Assembly (NCBI RefSeq): GCF_014529535.1
Contig: NW_023504014.1
Span: forward strand, 2,046,001 to 2,110,000
Source: Bradysia coprophila
Taxonomy: Eukaryota > Arthropoda > Insecta > Diptera > Sciaridae
Reading direction: 5' to 3'
Length of the DNA: 64,000 nucleotides
The position numbers and the translations under genes are program-made. This document shows positions 1 through 11,791 of this stretch, piece by piece. The notes under the pieces were generated by a model. That model was given only the letters and a program-made list of their open reading frames with translations, was not told the DNA's origin and did no database searches. Within the stretch, counting starts at the first letter, position 1; each line of letters opens with the position of its first letter.

Positions 1-3000
1 TGGATCAAGTAAGGACACCTATCTTACCAGTGGAAAGTTCACATTAGAATCGAATTTCTTTGCAAAATTAGCTGTAATTCATCGATGGGTGACAGATAAA
101 TGAGAACAGATGGCGCTGTGCCGGGCCAGCGCCATATCTTATCATTTCTCTGATGGGTGACAATTTACCTAACGTGGCGTCGCATCCATCCCCAACCTAA
201 TGTGGCAATTTCAAGGAGAGTTTGCTTATAACAGATACACAATGATCGTATAAACGATTTCTCATTGCCTTACGAGGAGTTAGGTTAATTGATCACCTGT
301 CAAATGATCGCTAACCCGAAAGAAATTCAAAACTAATGCGAACTATATACTACAACGTATACCGGCGGCAATGAGTGGTAAAACAAGACACATTCGCTAC
401 ACATGTTTGTGCTATGCAAATGGATCAAGTAAGGACACCTATCTTACCAGTGGAAAGTTCACATTAGAATCGAATTTCTTTGCAAAATTAGCTGTAATTC
501 ATAGATGGGTGACAGATAAATGAGAACAGATGGCGCTGTGCCGGGCCAGCGCCATATCTTATCATTTCTCTGATGGGTGACAATTTCCCTAACGTGGCGT
601 CGCATCCATCCCCAACCTAATGTGGCAATTTCAAGGAGAGTTTGCTTATAACAGATACACAATGATCGTATAAACGATTTCTCATTGCCTTACGAGGAGT
701 TAGGTTAATTGATCACCTGTCAAATGATCGCTAATCCGAAAGAAATTCAAAACTAATGCGAACTATATACTACAACGTATACCGGCGGCAATGAGTGGTA
801 AAACAAGACACATTCGCTACACATGCATGTGCTGTGCAAATGGATCAAGTAAGGACACCTATCTTACCAGTGGAAAGTTCACATTAGATTCGAATTTCTT
901 TGCAAAATTAGCTGTAATTCATCGATGGGTGACAGATAAATGAGAACAGATGGCGCTGTGCCGGGCCAGCGCCATATCTTATCATTTCTCTGATGGGTGA
1001 CAATTTCCCTAACGTGGCGTCGCATCCATACCCAACCTAATGTGGCAATTTCAAGGAGAGTTTGCTTATAACAGATACACAATGATCGTATAAACGGATT
1101 CTCATTGCCTTACGAGGAGTTAGGTTAATTGATCACCTGTCAAATGATCGCTAACCCGAAAGAAATTCAAAACTAATGCGAACTATATACTACAACGTAT
1201 ACCGGCGGCAATGAGTGGTAAAACAAGACACATTCGCTGCACATGTTTGTGCTATGCAAATGGATCAAGTAAGGACACCTATCTTACCAGTGGAAAGTTC
1301 ACATTAGATTCGAATTTCTTTGCAAAATTAGCTGTAATTCATAGATGGGTGACAGATAAATGAGAACAGATGGCGCTGTGCCGGGCCAGCGCCATATCTT
1401 ATCATTTCTCTGATGGGTGACAATTTCCCTAACGTGGCGTCGCATCCATCCCCAACCTAATGTGGCAATTTCAAAGAGATTTTGCTTATAACGGATACAC
1501 AATGATCGTATAAACGATTTCTCATTGCCTTACGAGGAGTTAGGTTAATTGATCACCTGTCAAATGATCGCTAATCCGAAAGAAATTCAAAACTAATGCG
1601 AACTATATACAACGTATACCGGCGGCAATGAGTGGTAAAACAAGACACATTCGCTACACATGCATGTGCTATGCAAATATATCAAGTAAGGACACCTATC
1701 TTACCAGTGGAAAGTTCACATTAGATTCGAATTTCTTTGCAAAATTAGCTGTAATTCATCGATGGGTGACAGATAAATGAGAACAGATGGCGCTGTGCCG
1801 GGCCAGCGCCATATCTTATCATTTCTCTGATGGGTGACAATTTCCCTAACGTGGCGTCGCATCCATCCCCAACCTAATGTGGCAATTTCAAGGAGAGTTT
1901 GCTTATAACAGATACACAATGATCGTATAAACGATTTCTCATTGCCTTACGAGGAGTTAGGTTAATTGATCACCTGTCAAATGATCGCTAATCCGAAAGA
2001 AATTCAAAACTAATGCGAACTATATACAACGTATACCGGCGGCAATGAGTGGTAAAACAAGACACATTCGCTGCACATGTTTGTGCTATGCAAATGGATC
2101 AAGTAAGGACACCTATCTTACCAGTGGAAAGTTCACATTAGAATCGAATTTCTTTGCAAAATTAGCTGTAATTCATAGATGGGTGACAGATAAATGAGAA
2201 CAGATGGCGCTGTGCCGGGCCAGCGCCATATCTTATCATTTCTCTGATGGGTGACAATTTCCCTAACGTGGCGTCGCATCCATCCCCAACCTAATGTGGC
2301 AATTTCAAGGAGAGTTTGCTTATAACAGATACACAATGATCGTATAAACGATTTCTCATTGCCTTACGAGGAGTTAGGTTAATTGATCACCTGTCAAATG
2401 ATCGCTAATCCGAAAGAAATTCAAAACTAATGCGAACTATATACTACAACGTATACCGGCGGCAATGAGTGGTAAAACAAGACACATTCGCTGCACATGT
2501 TTGTGCTATGCAAATGGATCAAGTAAGGACACCTATCTTACCAGTGGAAAGTTCACATTAGATTCGAATTTCTTTGCAAAATTAGCTGTAATTCATCGAT
2601 GGGTGACAGATAAATGAGAACAGATGGCGCTGTGCCGGGCCAGCGCCATATCTTATCATTTCTCTGATGGGTGACAATTTCCCTAACGTGGCGTCGCATC
2701 CATACCCAACCTAATGTGGCAATTTCAAGGAGAGTTTGCTTATAACAGATACACAATGATCGTATAAACGGATTCTCATTGCCTTACGAGGAGTTAGGTT
2801 AATTGATCACCTGTCAAATGATCGCTAACCCGAAAGAAATTCAAAACTAATGCGAACTATATACTACAACGTATACCGGCGGCAATGAGTGGTAAAACAA
2901 GACACATTCGCTGCACATGTTTGTGCTATGCAAATGGATCAAGTAAGGACACCTATCTTACCAGTGGAAAGTTCACATTAGATTCGAATTTCTTTGCAAA

Positions 3001-5571
3001 ATTAGCTGTAATTCATAGATGGGTGACAGATAAATGAGAACAGATGGCGCTGTGCCGGGCCAGCGCCATATCTTATCATTTCTCTGATGGGTGACAATTT
3101 CCCTAACGTGGCGTCGCATCCATCCCCAACCTAATGTGGCAATTTCAAAGAGATTTTGCTTATAACGGATACACAATGATCGTATAAACGATTTCTCATT
3201 GCCTTACGAGGAGTTAGGTTAATTGATCACCTGTCAAATGATCGCTAATCCGAAAGAAATTCAAAACTAATGCGAACTATATACAACGTATACCGGCGGC
3301 AATGAGTGGTAAAACAAGACACATTCGCTACACATGCATGTGCTATGCAAATATATCAAGTAAGGACACCTATCTTACCAGTGGAAAGTTCACATTAGAT
3401 TCGAATTTCTTTGCAAAATTAGCTGTAATTCATCGATGGGTGACAGATAAATGAGAACAGATGGCGCTGTGCCGGGCCAGCGCCATATCTTATCATTTCT
3501 CTGATGGGTGACAATTTCCCTAACGTGGCGTCGCATCCATCCCCAACCTAATGTGGCAATTTCAAGGAGAGTTTGCTTATAACAGATACACAATGATCGT
3601 ATAAACGATTTCTCATTGCCTTACGAGGAGTTAGGTTAATTGATCACCTGTCAAATGATCGCTAATCCGAAAGAAATTCAAAACTAATGCGAACTATATA
3701 CAACGTATACCGGCGGCAATGAGTGGTAAAACAAGACACATTCGCTACACATGTTTGTGCTATGCAAATGGATCAAGTAAGGACACCTATCTTACCAGTG
3801 GAAAGTTCACATTAGAATCGAATTTCTTTGCAAAATTAGCTGTAATTCATAGATGGGTGACAGATAAATGAGAACAGATGGCGCTGTGCCGGGCCAGCGC
3901 CATATCTTATCATTTCTCTGATGGGTGACAATTTCCCTAACGTGGCGTCGCATCCATCCCCAACCTAATGTGGCAATTTCAAGGAGAGTTTGCTTATAAC
4001 AGATACACAATGATCGTATAAACGATTTCTCATTGCCTTACGAGGAGTTAGGTTAATTGATCACCTGTCAAATGATCGCTAATCCGAAAGAAATTCAAAA
4101 CTAATGCGAACTATATACAACGTATACCGGCGGCAATGAGTGGTAAAACAAGACACATTCGCTACACATGCATGTGCTGTGCAAATGGATCAAGTAAGGA
4201 CACCTATCTTACCAGTGGAAAGTTCACATTAGATTCGAATTTCTTTGCAAAATTAGCTGTAATTCATCGATGGGTGACAGATAAATGAGAACAGATGGCG
4301 CTGTGCCGGGCCAGCGCCATATCTTATCATTTCTCTGATGAGTGACAATTTCCCTAACGTGGCGTCGCATCCATCCCCAACCTAATGTGGCAATTTCAAG
4401 GAGAGTTTGCTTATAACGGATACACAATGATCTCGTATAAACGGATTCTCATTGCCTTACGAGGAGTTAGGTTAATTGATCACCTGTCAAATGATCGCTA
4501 ACCCGAAAGAAATTCAAAACTAATGCGAACTATATACTACAACGTATACCGGCGGCAATGAGTGGTAAAACAAGACACATTCGCTACACATGCATGTGCT
4601 ATGCAAATGGATCAAGTAAGGACACCTATCTTACCAGTGGAAAGTTCACATTAGATTCGAATTTCTTTGCAAAATTAGCTGCAATTCATCGATGGGTGAC
4701 AGATAAATGAGAACAGATGGCGCTGTGCCGGGCCAGCGCCATATCTTATCATTTCTCTGATGGGTGACAATTTCCCTAACGTGGCGTCGCATCCATCCCC
4801 AATCTAATGTGGCAATTTCAAGGAGAGTTTGCTTATAACAGATACACAATGATCGTATAAACGGATTCTCATTGCCTTACGAGGAGTTAGGTTAATTGAT
4901 CACCTGTCAAATGATCGCTAACCCGAAAGAAATTCAAAACTAATGCGAACTATATACTACAACGTATACCGGCGGCAATGAGTGGTAAAACAAGACACAT
5001 TCGCTACACATGTTTGTGCTATGCAAATGGATCAAGTAAGGACACCTATTTTACCAGTGGAAAGTTCACATTAGATTCGAATTTCTTTGCAAAATTAGCT
5101 GCAATTCATCGATGGGTGACAGATAAATGAGAACAGATGGCGCTGTGCCGGGCCAGCGCCATATCTTATCATTTCTCTGATGGGTGACAATTTCCCTAAC
5201 GTGGCGTCGCATCCATCCCCAACCTAATGTGGCAATTTCAAGGAGAGTTTGCTTATAACGGATACACAATGATCTCGTATAAACGGTTTCTCATCGCCTT
5301 ACAAGGAGTTAGGTTAATTGATCACCTGTCAAATGATCGCTAATCCGAACGAAATTCAAAACTAATGCGAACTTATACTACAACGTATACCGGTGGCAAT
5401 GAGTGGTAAAACAAGACACATTCGCTACACATATATGTGCTATGCAAATGGATCAAGTAAGGACACGCACCTATCTTACCAGTGGAAAGTTCATATTAGA
5501 TTCGAATTTCTTTGCAAAATTAGCTGAAGTTACACATCGATGGATGACAATTTCCCTAACGTGATGTCCTA
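1..5571. repeat. Satellite array, monomer 417-422 bp, 13 full copies plus a truncated one
   Basis: Thirteen near-identical head-to-tail monomers start at 1, 421, 841, 1261, 1678, 2095, 2515, 2935, 3352, 3769, 4186, 4608 and 5028. A fourteenth, truncated copy starts at 5449. Each begins TGGATCAAGTAAGGACACC (or TATATCAAG in two copies). Each contains a perfect 8-bp stem, TGGCGCTG/CAGCGCCA, around an 8-nt loop, and two direct copies of GATGGGTGACA 68 bp apart. Copies differ at only a few positions. The rightmost copies are the most diverged, as expected at an array edge. The array starts at base 1, so it probably continues to the left. A 67-codon frame on the minus strand stays open in twelve copies, but the copies differ there by amino-acid-changing substitutions, so I do not call it a gene. 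Confidence 0.97.
421..3768. repeat. Two tandem 1,674-bp higher-order units (4 monomers each) within the satellite
   Basis: Diagnostic variants recur every fourth monomer. Monomers 421 and 2095 (and again 3769) share TTAGAATCG with CATAGATGG. Monomers 841 and 2515 share CATACCCAACC with AAACGGATTC. Monomers 1261 and 2935 share TTCAAAGAGATTTTGC. Monomers 1678 and 3352 share the TATATCAAG start. Monomer lengths 420+420+417+417 also repeat in that order. The unit therefore spread as a block of four, with a third block begun at 3769. Confidence 0.9.
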
Positions 5572-5889
5572 ACTGTCGCTACCTTATTCATATCTAACTA
5601 AACCAACTCAACCCTACTAATACCCTACTTTACCCTCTGCGTTTTCACGGGCTTGGGACCGTTAAATTGCATGTGAAGGATGCTCTTTAGCCGCATTAGT
5701 AGATTTTGCTGTCATTCAAGCAATCGCCACTAAAAACTTCAGCGTATAAGTATGCACATAACAAATCTCAACTAGCATAGCAAACGATATCAGTACAACC
5801 AAACATATCACACAGTTTAACAATCCTTTTCTATGTTAATATTCGTTTCATACACAGCCCTCCTATTATTATTTTTATATATGAGTTCC
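5572..5889. other. Unique AT-rich spacer between two tandem arrays
   Basis: No open frame, splice-flanked exon, RNA gene or repeat is apparent. The stretch separates the decayed last satellite copy from the 55-bp array. Confidence 0.6.
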
Positions 5890-6836
5890 TCTGTACTTGC
5901 TTTGCCGATATGTTTAGTCTTTGACAGCTGATCACAGGTTAAAGCATGTCCTTGCTTTTTCAGAGATGTTTACTCGTCGACAGCTGAACTCCGACTAAGG
6001 TATGTCTTTGTTTCAGAGATGTTTACTCTTTGACAGCTAATCATCGACTGAAGTATGTCTTTGTTTTGGCAGAGATGTTTACTCTTTGACAGCCAATCAC
6101 CTACTAATGCTCAAAAGAAACGAGGCATTGAAAACGTGCTTTGGTCCTATTTTTCATGATGAAATTTTCGAAACTGTCAAATGAAGTTAGAACTTTTTCT
6201 ATTCAAAATCGCAACTGCTGCATCTGTCAATGAAAACTAGTACCAAAACACGTTTTCAATGCCTCGTTTGTTTTGAGCATAAAGTATTTCCTTATTTTGG
6301 CAGAAATGTTTACTCTTTGACAGCCAATAACCGACTCAAGTATACCCTTGTTTTGGCAGAGATGTTTACTCTTTGACAGCTAATCATCGACTGAAGTATA
6401 CACTTGTTTTTGGCAGACATGTTTACTCTTTGACAGCCAATCACCGACTAAGGTATGTCTTTGTTTTGGAAGAGATGTTTACTCTTTGACAGCCAATCAC
6501 CGACTAAAGTATTTCCTTACTTTGGCAGAGATGTTTACTCTTTGACAGCTAATCATCGACTGAAGTATATCCTTGTTTTGGCAGAGATGTTTACTCTTTG
6601 ACAGCTAATAACCGACTCAAGTATACCCTTGTTTACTCTTCGACAGCTGATGCTGAACTCCGACTAAGGTATGTCATTGTTTTGGCAGAGATGTTCACTC
6701 TTTGACAACCAATCGCCGACTAATGTATGTCCTTACTTTGACAGAGATGTTTACTCTTTGACAGCTCATCATCGACTGAATGTCCTTGATTTGGCAGAGA
6801 TGTTTACTCTTTGACAGCTCATCACAGATTGAAGTT
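5890..6836. repeat. Tandem array of about 14 units of ~55 bp
   Basis: Units carry the core GAGATGTTTACTCTTTGACA followed by GCCAATCACCGACTAA or close variants, then GTATGTCTTTGTTTTGGCA. Clean core starts at about 6019, 6074, 6305, 6360, 6418, 6472, 6527 and 6583 give spacings of 54 to 58 bp, with shorter and longer variants at the edges. The units are more diverged from one another than the neighbouring satellite monomers are, so this is an older array. A MITE interrupts one unit at 6108-6279. Related, much more diverged units lie near 36.4-36.8 kb. Confidence 0.9.
6108..6279. mobile_element. 172-bp MITE with ~42-bp TIRs and TAA target duplication
   Basis: The left end TGCTCAAAAGAAACGAGGCA and the reverse complement of the right end TGCTCAAAACAAACGAGGCA match over about 42 bp with four mismatches. 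TAA is present on both sides (6105-6107 and 6280-6282). Removing the insert plus one TAA leaves CTACTAAAGTATTTCC, which matches the intact neighbouring unit GACTAAAGTATTTCC. A 3-bp TAA duplication is typical of PIF/Harbinger-derived (Tourist-like) MITEs. No transposase is encoded. Confidence 0.9.
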
Positions 6837-7390
6837 AGTTTATAGCATATCAAAAACTAAATTTTTGTATCGGTGATAGTGATTTAAGATGCTTAGGAAG
6901 TTTAAGAATGAAAAATAAGCTGATTAAAATTACATTGGCAAGGGACCTGACCCGCGCGAAAAGTGGGACCTAGTATATAAGAAAATGGTTTTCAGAAAAA
7001 TGATCAGGGGACCGAGGCGGTTAGAAATAAATTTCAGAAATAAAATCATTTTTTTAAGTCGCTCCACTCATATTGTGTGCGAGTCACATTCACATATTGC
7101 TTGTATTTGTTGTTGCTTCGACCAACCATAGTGTCTGCGAAAAGTTATGCAAACCAAAATTCATATTTCGCGCCATTTTTATATGCTCCATCCACTTTCA
7201 TGACTTTCATACGCTTTCATACACGTTTATTCATTGTTGCCAACGTTGTCAAACAACGCAAACAACACAATAGAAAATTTGACATCTTCATTTCGAAAAA
7301 TTAACAACGAACGTTCTGTGATAGCAACTAACTTTTAGAATTTTTTTGTGTTCCCTGTTCTCGTCAGTATTATCAGCCTAATTTCATACG
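6837..7390. other. Upstream region of HAUS6
   Basis: This is an AT-rich stretch with two short overlapping plus-strand frames (7073-7304) that resemble no known protein and lack splice support. It presumably holds the HAUS6 promoter and 5' UTR. I see no clear TATA or initiator motif. Confidence 0.4.
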
Positions 7391-9579
7391 ATGGAGCAAT
7401 CAGCCACTAGCAACAAAAGCGAATCAACAAATCCCGCATTGGTCAATTACAAAGACGAAGAGAAGCTAATGAGCGAGTCTTTGTATAGAAATCTACATGT
7501 TCTTTGCCGGTTCTATGAACCATCGGCAGAATTTCTGTTGATCTTTCAACCGGTAATTTAAGCACAGCAAATTGTTACACGAATAATGTATTACATGTCT
7601 TTAATACGCAGCACATGTTCATCAAATCGAATCCGAAAGCATTTATTGTCGTGATTCATTTCATATTCAATTGTTTGGACACAACGGAGTTCAACAAAAG
7701 ATTCCGTTGGCCCGTTTTCGATAAAGCAGCAGAAACGGTTTTCCGTAAGGCCGCATTGGATTATATGAATCACTTGAATGTCACACATCAGTTAGGCCTG
7801 GAAACATTGAAATTGTCAAACATTCATATACCCGGCGGTCTGAAATTTATCAAGATCATCCACAAATTTACATATTTGGCTATGAAGCTGGAGCTCAATA
7901 AGCCTGAACATGGGCCTCTACCGAATGTGCAGTGAGTACTAAAACGTTTTGTGTTCGATCGGTTGTAATCCTATGTTCCATTTAGAAATATTCCCGATGG
8001 AGATGATATGTTAGCTAAGCTGGAACAGTATGTCGATCGAGGAATGGATTACGCAATGTAAGTTTTCGGAAATTGAATTAGACGAACGTTCAGAGAATAA
8101 ACGTGTTATTATAGGAGGCTTCAAGGTCAATCGGAAAAATTGTCTAAGAAAATCGACGAGATGCACGCGATGATGGAAGCATTCTTGCATCCAACCACCG
8201 AATCGAATAAACAGAAATCATGCTGTGCATGCATGCAACAGAAATGGAAAGAGAATTTGGATTGTGTTGCACGAGATGCTGTTGCACCGCAACTGGAAGC
8301 CATGAATTTGTTGAGCAAAAATACCGTTCAGCTGGACCAACTTCTAACCAAATTGTTTGTGGAGAAAAAGGAAAACATTGTCGAATACGATAGACAACAG
8401 CTGATGGTTGCGCAGAACTGTCTGAAGAGACGCTATCCGGATTCCGTGCAAGAGATCGATGGAATCGTGGAAGGAGGCATCATCAATTTTGCCAATTTAT
8501 TCAAAGTGTTTTCGATGCTGCTCCCCACTATGACAAACAAATTCAAAACAGTTAAGGATAAGGACATCGAGGCTATAGAATACGAATTGAACGGAGTTGT
8601 AGAGTATGATGAGATTGCTACTAAATACCTTGACACCTTCAACGACTATAAGGATATGCTTCAACCGTTTAAGGAGAAGGAAATGGAAAATTATCTGCAA
8701 TTTTGCCACGATAACTTCAATTTGCAATTTGAACCATTGAAAACTCCATTTGTTGCGCGACAGCTCGATGTCAATGGAATGCGTAACCGGCTGGGATTGA
8801 TTGATGATGCAAAGAAGAAAACTCAATTGTTCAAGAAACCTTCGATGCGAGGAACGGCCAAGAGGACCGCAATGCTACAGACTTCGTCATGTTCCACCCT
8901 AGGCGGTTACAAGACTCACAGCGCAGCCATGCAATTACTAGCGAAACCAAAGTCCCGCTCAAATACGTCCATGTCATTGCTGTCATTGCCGAATATGTCC
9001 AATTTCGGTAGATTCAGCACACCAAAATTTTCGTCGACCATGTCGTCGTCTGCGGCCACAAACAGGCTTCAACCCGAAATGAAAATTTCGCCAGTGTTTC
9101 CAATGACACCTACGGGAGTATTGAAAAATGTTACGGAAACTACGTCAATTATGTCGCCGAATGGAATTTCAGTTGTACGGAAAGTATCAACCAGTTCCGT
9201 TATGCACTTGAATCAGCCGCACATTCGTTCACCGACGCGACGCTTTTATGTAACAAATATTTCACCGGAATTTGCTGCTATGATGGAATCGGTAATTGAA
9301 TTTGATGAACAGGTAACTGGTACTGGATTGCAGACTAAGACATTGTTTTTGCTTGAATTTTAGGACGCAGATCTAGATAAAATCATCAATGAGCACAGAA
9401 TGGACCGGGTCGACACCGAATGGACGAATGGACGTCGTTTGGAAATGGTGAGCGAAGGTCTCGAAGACACAAATGATGGCTCTACTTTTCATGTTGCAAG
9501 TCTCCAAACCGATCAGGATGGTGTTGAATTGATTAGCAACGTCAGTGACTCCGTACTGAATGATATTTTGAGTGAATAA
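7391..9579 (+). CDS. dgt6: HAUS augmin-like complex subunit 6 (dgt6)
   Basis: Augmin recruits the gamma-tubulin ring complex to existing spindle microtubules for branching nucleation; subunit 6 is the arm that contacts gamma-TuRC partners. Exons are 7391-7552, 7612-7931, 7986-8057, 8115-9312 and 9364-9579. All introns are short with GT-AG ends and phases agree, giving 655 aa, close to the Drosophila length I recall (about 654). Residues about 30-210 match the HAUS6 N-terminal domain: HMFIKSNPKAFIVVIHFIFN, then a FRWPVFDKAAETVFRKAALD block and PGGLKFIKIIHKFTYLAMKL. The middle is charged and helical (likely coiled coil), and the last 250 residues are Ser/Thr/Met-rich and disordered-looking. The start is the first ATG of the open frame. 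The final exon ends NDILSE. A tandem-repeat array lies 0.5 kb upstream. The family call rests on the N-terminal domain; the C-terminus is not diagnostic. Confidence 0.88.
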
Positions 9580-10442
9580 GACTTGAACAGGTAGGTTCAT
9601 CAACCTCCAGCATATTAGCATCATCATCATCATGTAAATAGTGAACTAGAAATTATATCGCAGCGCAGTTTATCTTTCAAATTTAAATTTCGTTTTTCTC
9701 CTTATTCGATTCGATAAAGCCAATTGACGTTCGTTGGATTCTCGATGTTCAGGGTCTTATTGTGTTTAAAATTCATCAACACTGAGATATATGAGCACTT
9801 GAAAAAATGGGTAAAAATTTGACTACTTCTATTTCGGTGAACTTCTAGCGGTTGTCACCACGAATGTACCTTCGAAGTTCGAAGTGGAAACTTGAGACTC
9901 AGTTCATCTACTCAAAAAATATCGTTTAAGTTGCAACTATTGCTACATTACCTTTCTAATGACACCCCATTATACCTTCTACGCCTCGTGTGTCTGGTGA
10001 AATTTCCATGAGAAAATTACATGTTTTGCGTTTTCGGTCACATCCCACTAGCCACACAAAAGTAGAGGAACGTTTTTGAAGGTGGTTTTGACTTCCGGGG
10101 ACCATACCTTTCTACGCCCATATGAAAATGTCCGCTGGATGAGAAAAACCGGATAATGGGAAATATATCCGGCCCAACGGGACGAAATAATGAAAAAGAT
10201 AAAAGAAGCTGGCAATGACCAGAAATCTGGAAACGGACTGAAATTAGGAAATGACCGGAAATCGCGGGAAACGGATTGAAATTAAACGACCATAAATCGA
10301 GAAATTACAACTACAAAAACACGGAAAATCGGTTTTTTGGTGCACTCAGCGCACTCAGATATGTTTAAAAATACAACAGTGCAACCAAGCCATCTCTCGA
10401 GTATAGCTCTATAGTTGTCGATACCCGATAATAAATTTAGAT
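9580..10442. other. Intergenic stretch between HAUS6 and the palindrome element
   Basis: It contains the HAUS6 3' UTR and AT-rich sequence with no supported gene. A short CAT microsatellite sits near 9620, and a possible late polyadenylation signal AATAAA at 10430-10435. Confidence 0.4.
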
Positions 10443-11608
10443 GAGGCGACATAACTACACGGTCAATATCGTCAGGAACGATAGTATCGTTTTTTAGACG
10501 ATAGTATCGTCCAAAAAACGATATTATCGTCCAAAAAAATTTCATCCAGGACGATAATATCGTCTAAAATTATAAATTTTAAAATATTTTCAGGACGATA
10601 TTGTCATTTTCTTGACGATATTATCGTTTAAAAAAACGATAATATCGTTTTTAAACGATAATATCGTTTTTTTGGACGATACTATCGTTTTTTTGATGAT
10701 ACTATCGTATGAAAAACGATATTATCGTTCAAAAAACGATAATATCGTTTTTTTGACGATAATATCGTCCTGGATGAAAATATCAGCTGGACGATATTAT
10801 CGTTATTTTCTTTTTCTGAACAAATTTATCGTTATTTTGGACGCTCGGCGTGTTAAAACGCTTTTTATGTACAATAAAAGTTGGTATTCATTTCGTAAAA
10901 AGATGAATTATTTAGGGACGAACTAAACGCCTTTTTTAAACACTGATGTGTAGGTGATTTCCTCTGACAGTTGTTTTTCGATATTTTGGAAGAGAATTCG
11001 GTTCTTGCTGCACCTCTGAGTAAAATTGAGTCCTGGACAATATTACCACCCAAAACTAAACGATAATATCGTCCTGGGCGATATTATCGTTTTTTTAAAC
11101 GATAGTATCGTCCTGGACGATATTATCGTTTAAGAAAACGATAATATCGCCCAGGACGATATTATCGTTTAAGACGATATTATCGTACAGAAAACGAAAA
11201 TATCCATTAGATTTTCTAGAACGGTAATATCGTCCAGAAAACGATAATATCGTTTTTTAAACGATAATATCGACAAGAAAACGATACTATCGTCCAGACA
11301 ATATTTTAGAATTTTTCAATTTAGACGATATTATCGTCCTGGATGAAAATTTTTTGGGCGATAATATCGTTTTTTTGGACGATAGTATCGTCTAAAAAAC
11401 GATAATATCGATTTTGAGACGATACTATCGTCCAAAAAACGATAATATCGTTTTTTGGACGATAGTTCGATAGTTCGATATTATCGTTTTTTAGACGATA
11501 GTATCGTTTTTTAGACGATAGTATCGTTTTTTAGACGATAGTATCGTCCAAAAAAACGATAATATCGTTCCTGACGATATTGACGGTGTGGAAATGTCCA
11601 GCCACCTC
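10443..11608. mobile_element. Palindrome-rich foldback element (about 37 copies of ACGATAATATCGT-type 13-mer)
   Basis: About 37 copies of the near-palindrome ACGATAATATCGT (centre A, G, T or C variants, e.g. ACGATAGTATCGT) are separated by short T-runs, A-runs or TCCAGG. They fall in two blocks (10443-10812 and 11050-11608) around a 240-bp unique spacer. The two outer ends are inverted: left CACGGTCAATATCGTCAGGA, right reversed CACCGTCAATATCGTCAGGA, and both begin GAGG. No protein is encoded. A second, 160-bp decayed copy with the same right end (ATATCGTTCCTGACGA) lies at 56289-56450, which supports a mobile unit. Target duplications are not evident. Confidence 0.8.
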
Positions 11609-11791
11609 AATTTATTTTGTGTATGTGACAACGATGTCAGCGCTTGTCATTATAAATCTAAAGAAGAAGATCTCCAGTCCTAATGTCCAAACGTTGTGTT
11701 TTGATGGAGTTGCCAAAATATTATTGTTTCGTGCGAAGCGTTTAAGTCGCCGATTCAAACTAGACATTATTCCCCCTTTAAACCAGAAAAG

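Noticed and set aside
459..5269. A 67-codon minus-strand frame repeated in twelve satellite monomers as a gene family
   Set aside because: Differences between copies are amino-acid-changing, there is no start context or homology, and the frame simply follows the repeat.
1..6836. CRISPR-like arrays
   Set aside because: Units are long tandem repeats without unique spacers, in clearly eukaryotic DNA.
10612..10926. 104-codon plus-strand frame in the palindrome element
   Set aside because: Produced by the repeated 13-mer; low complexity.
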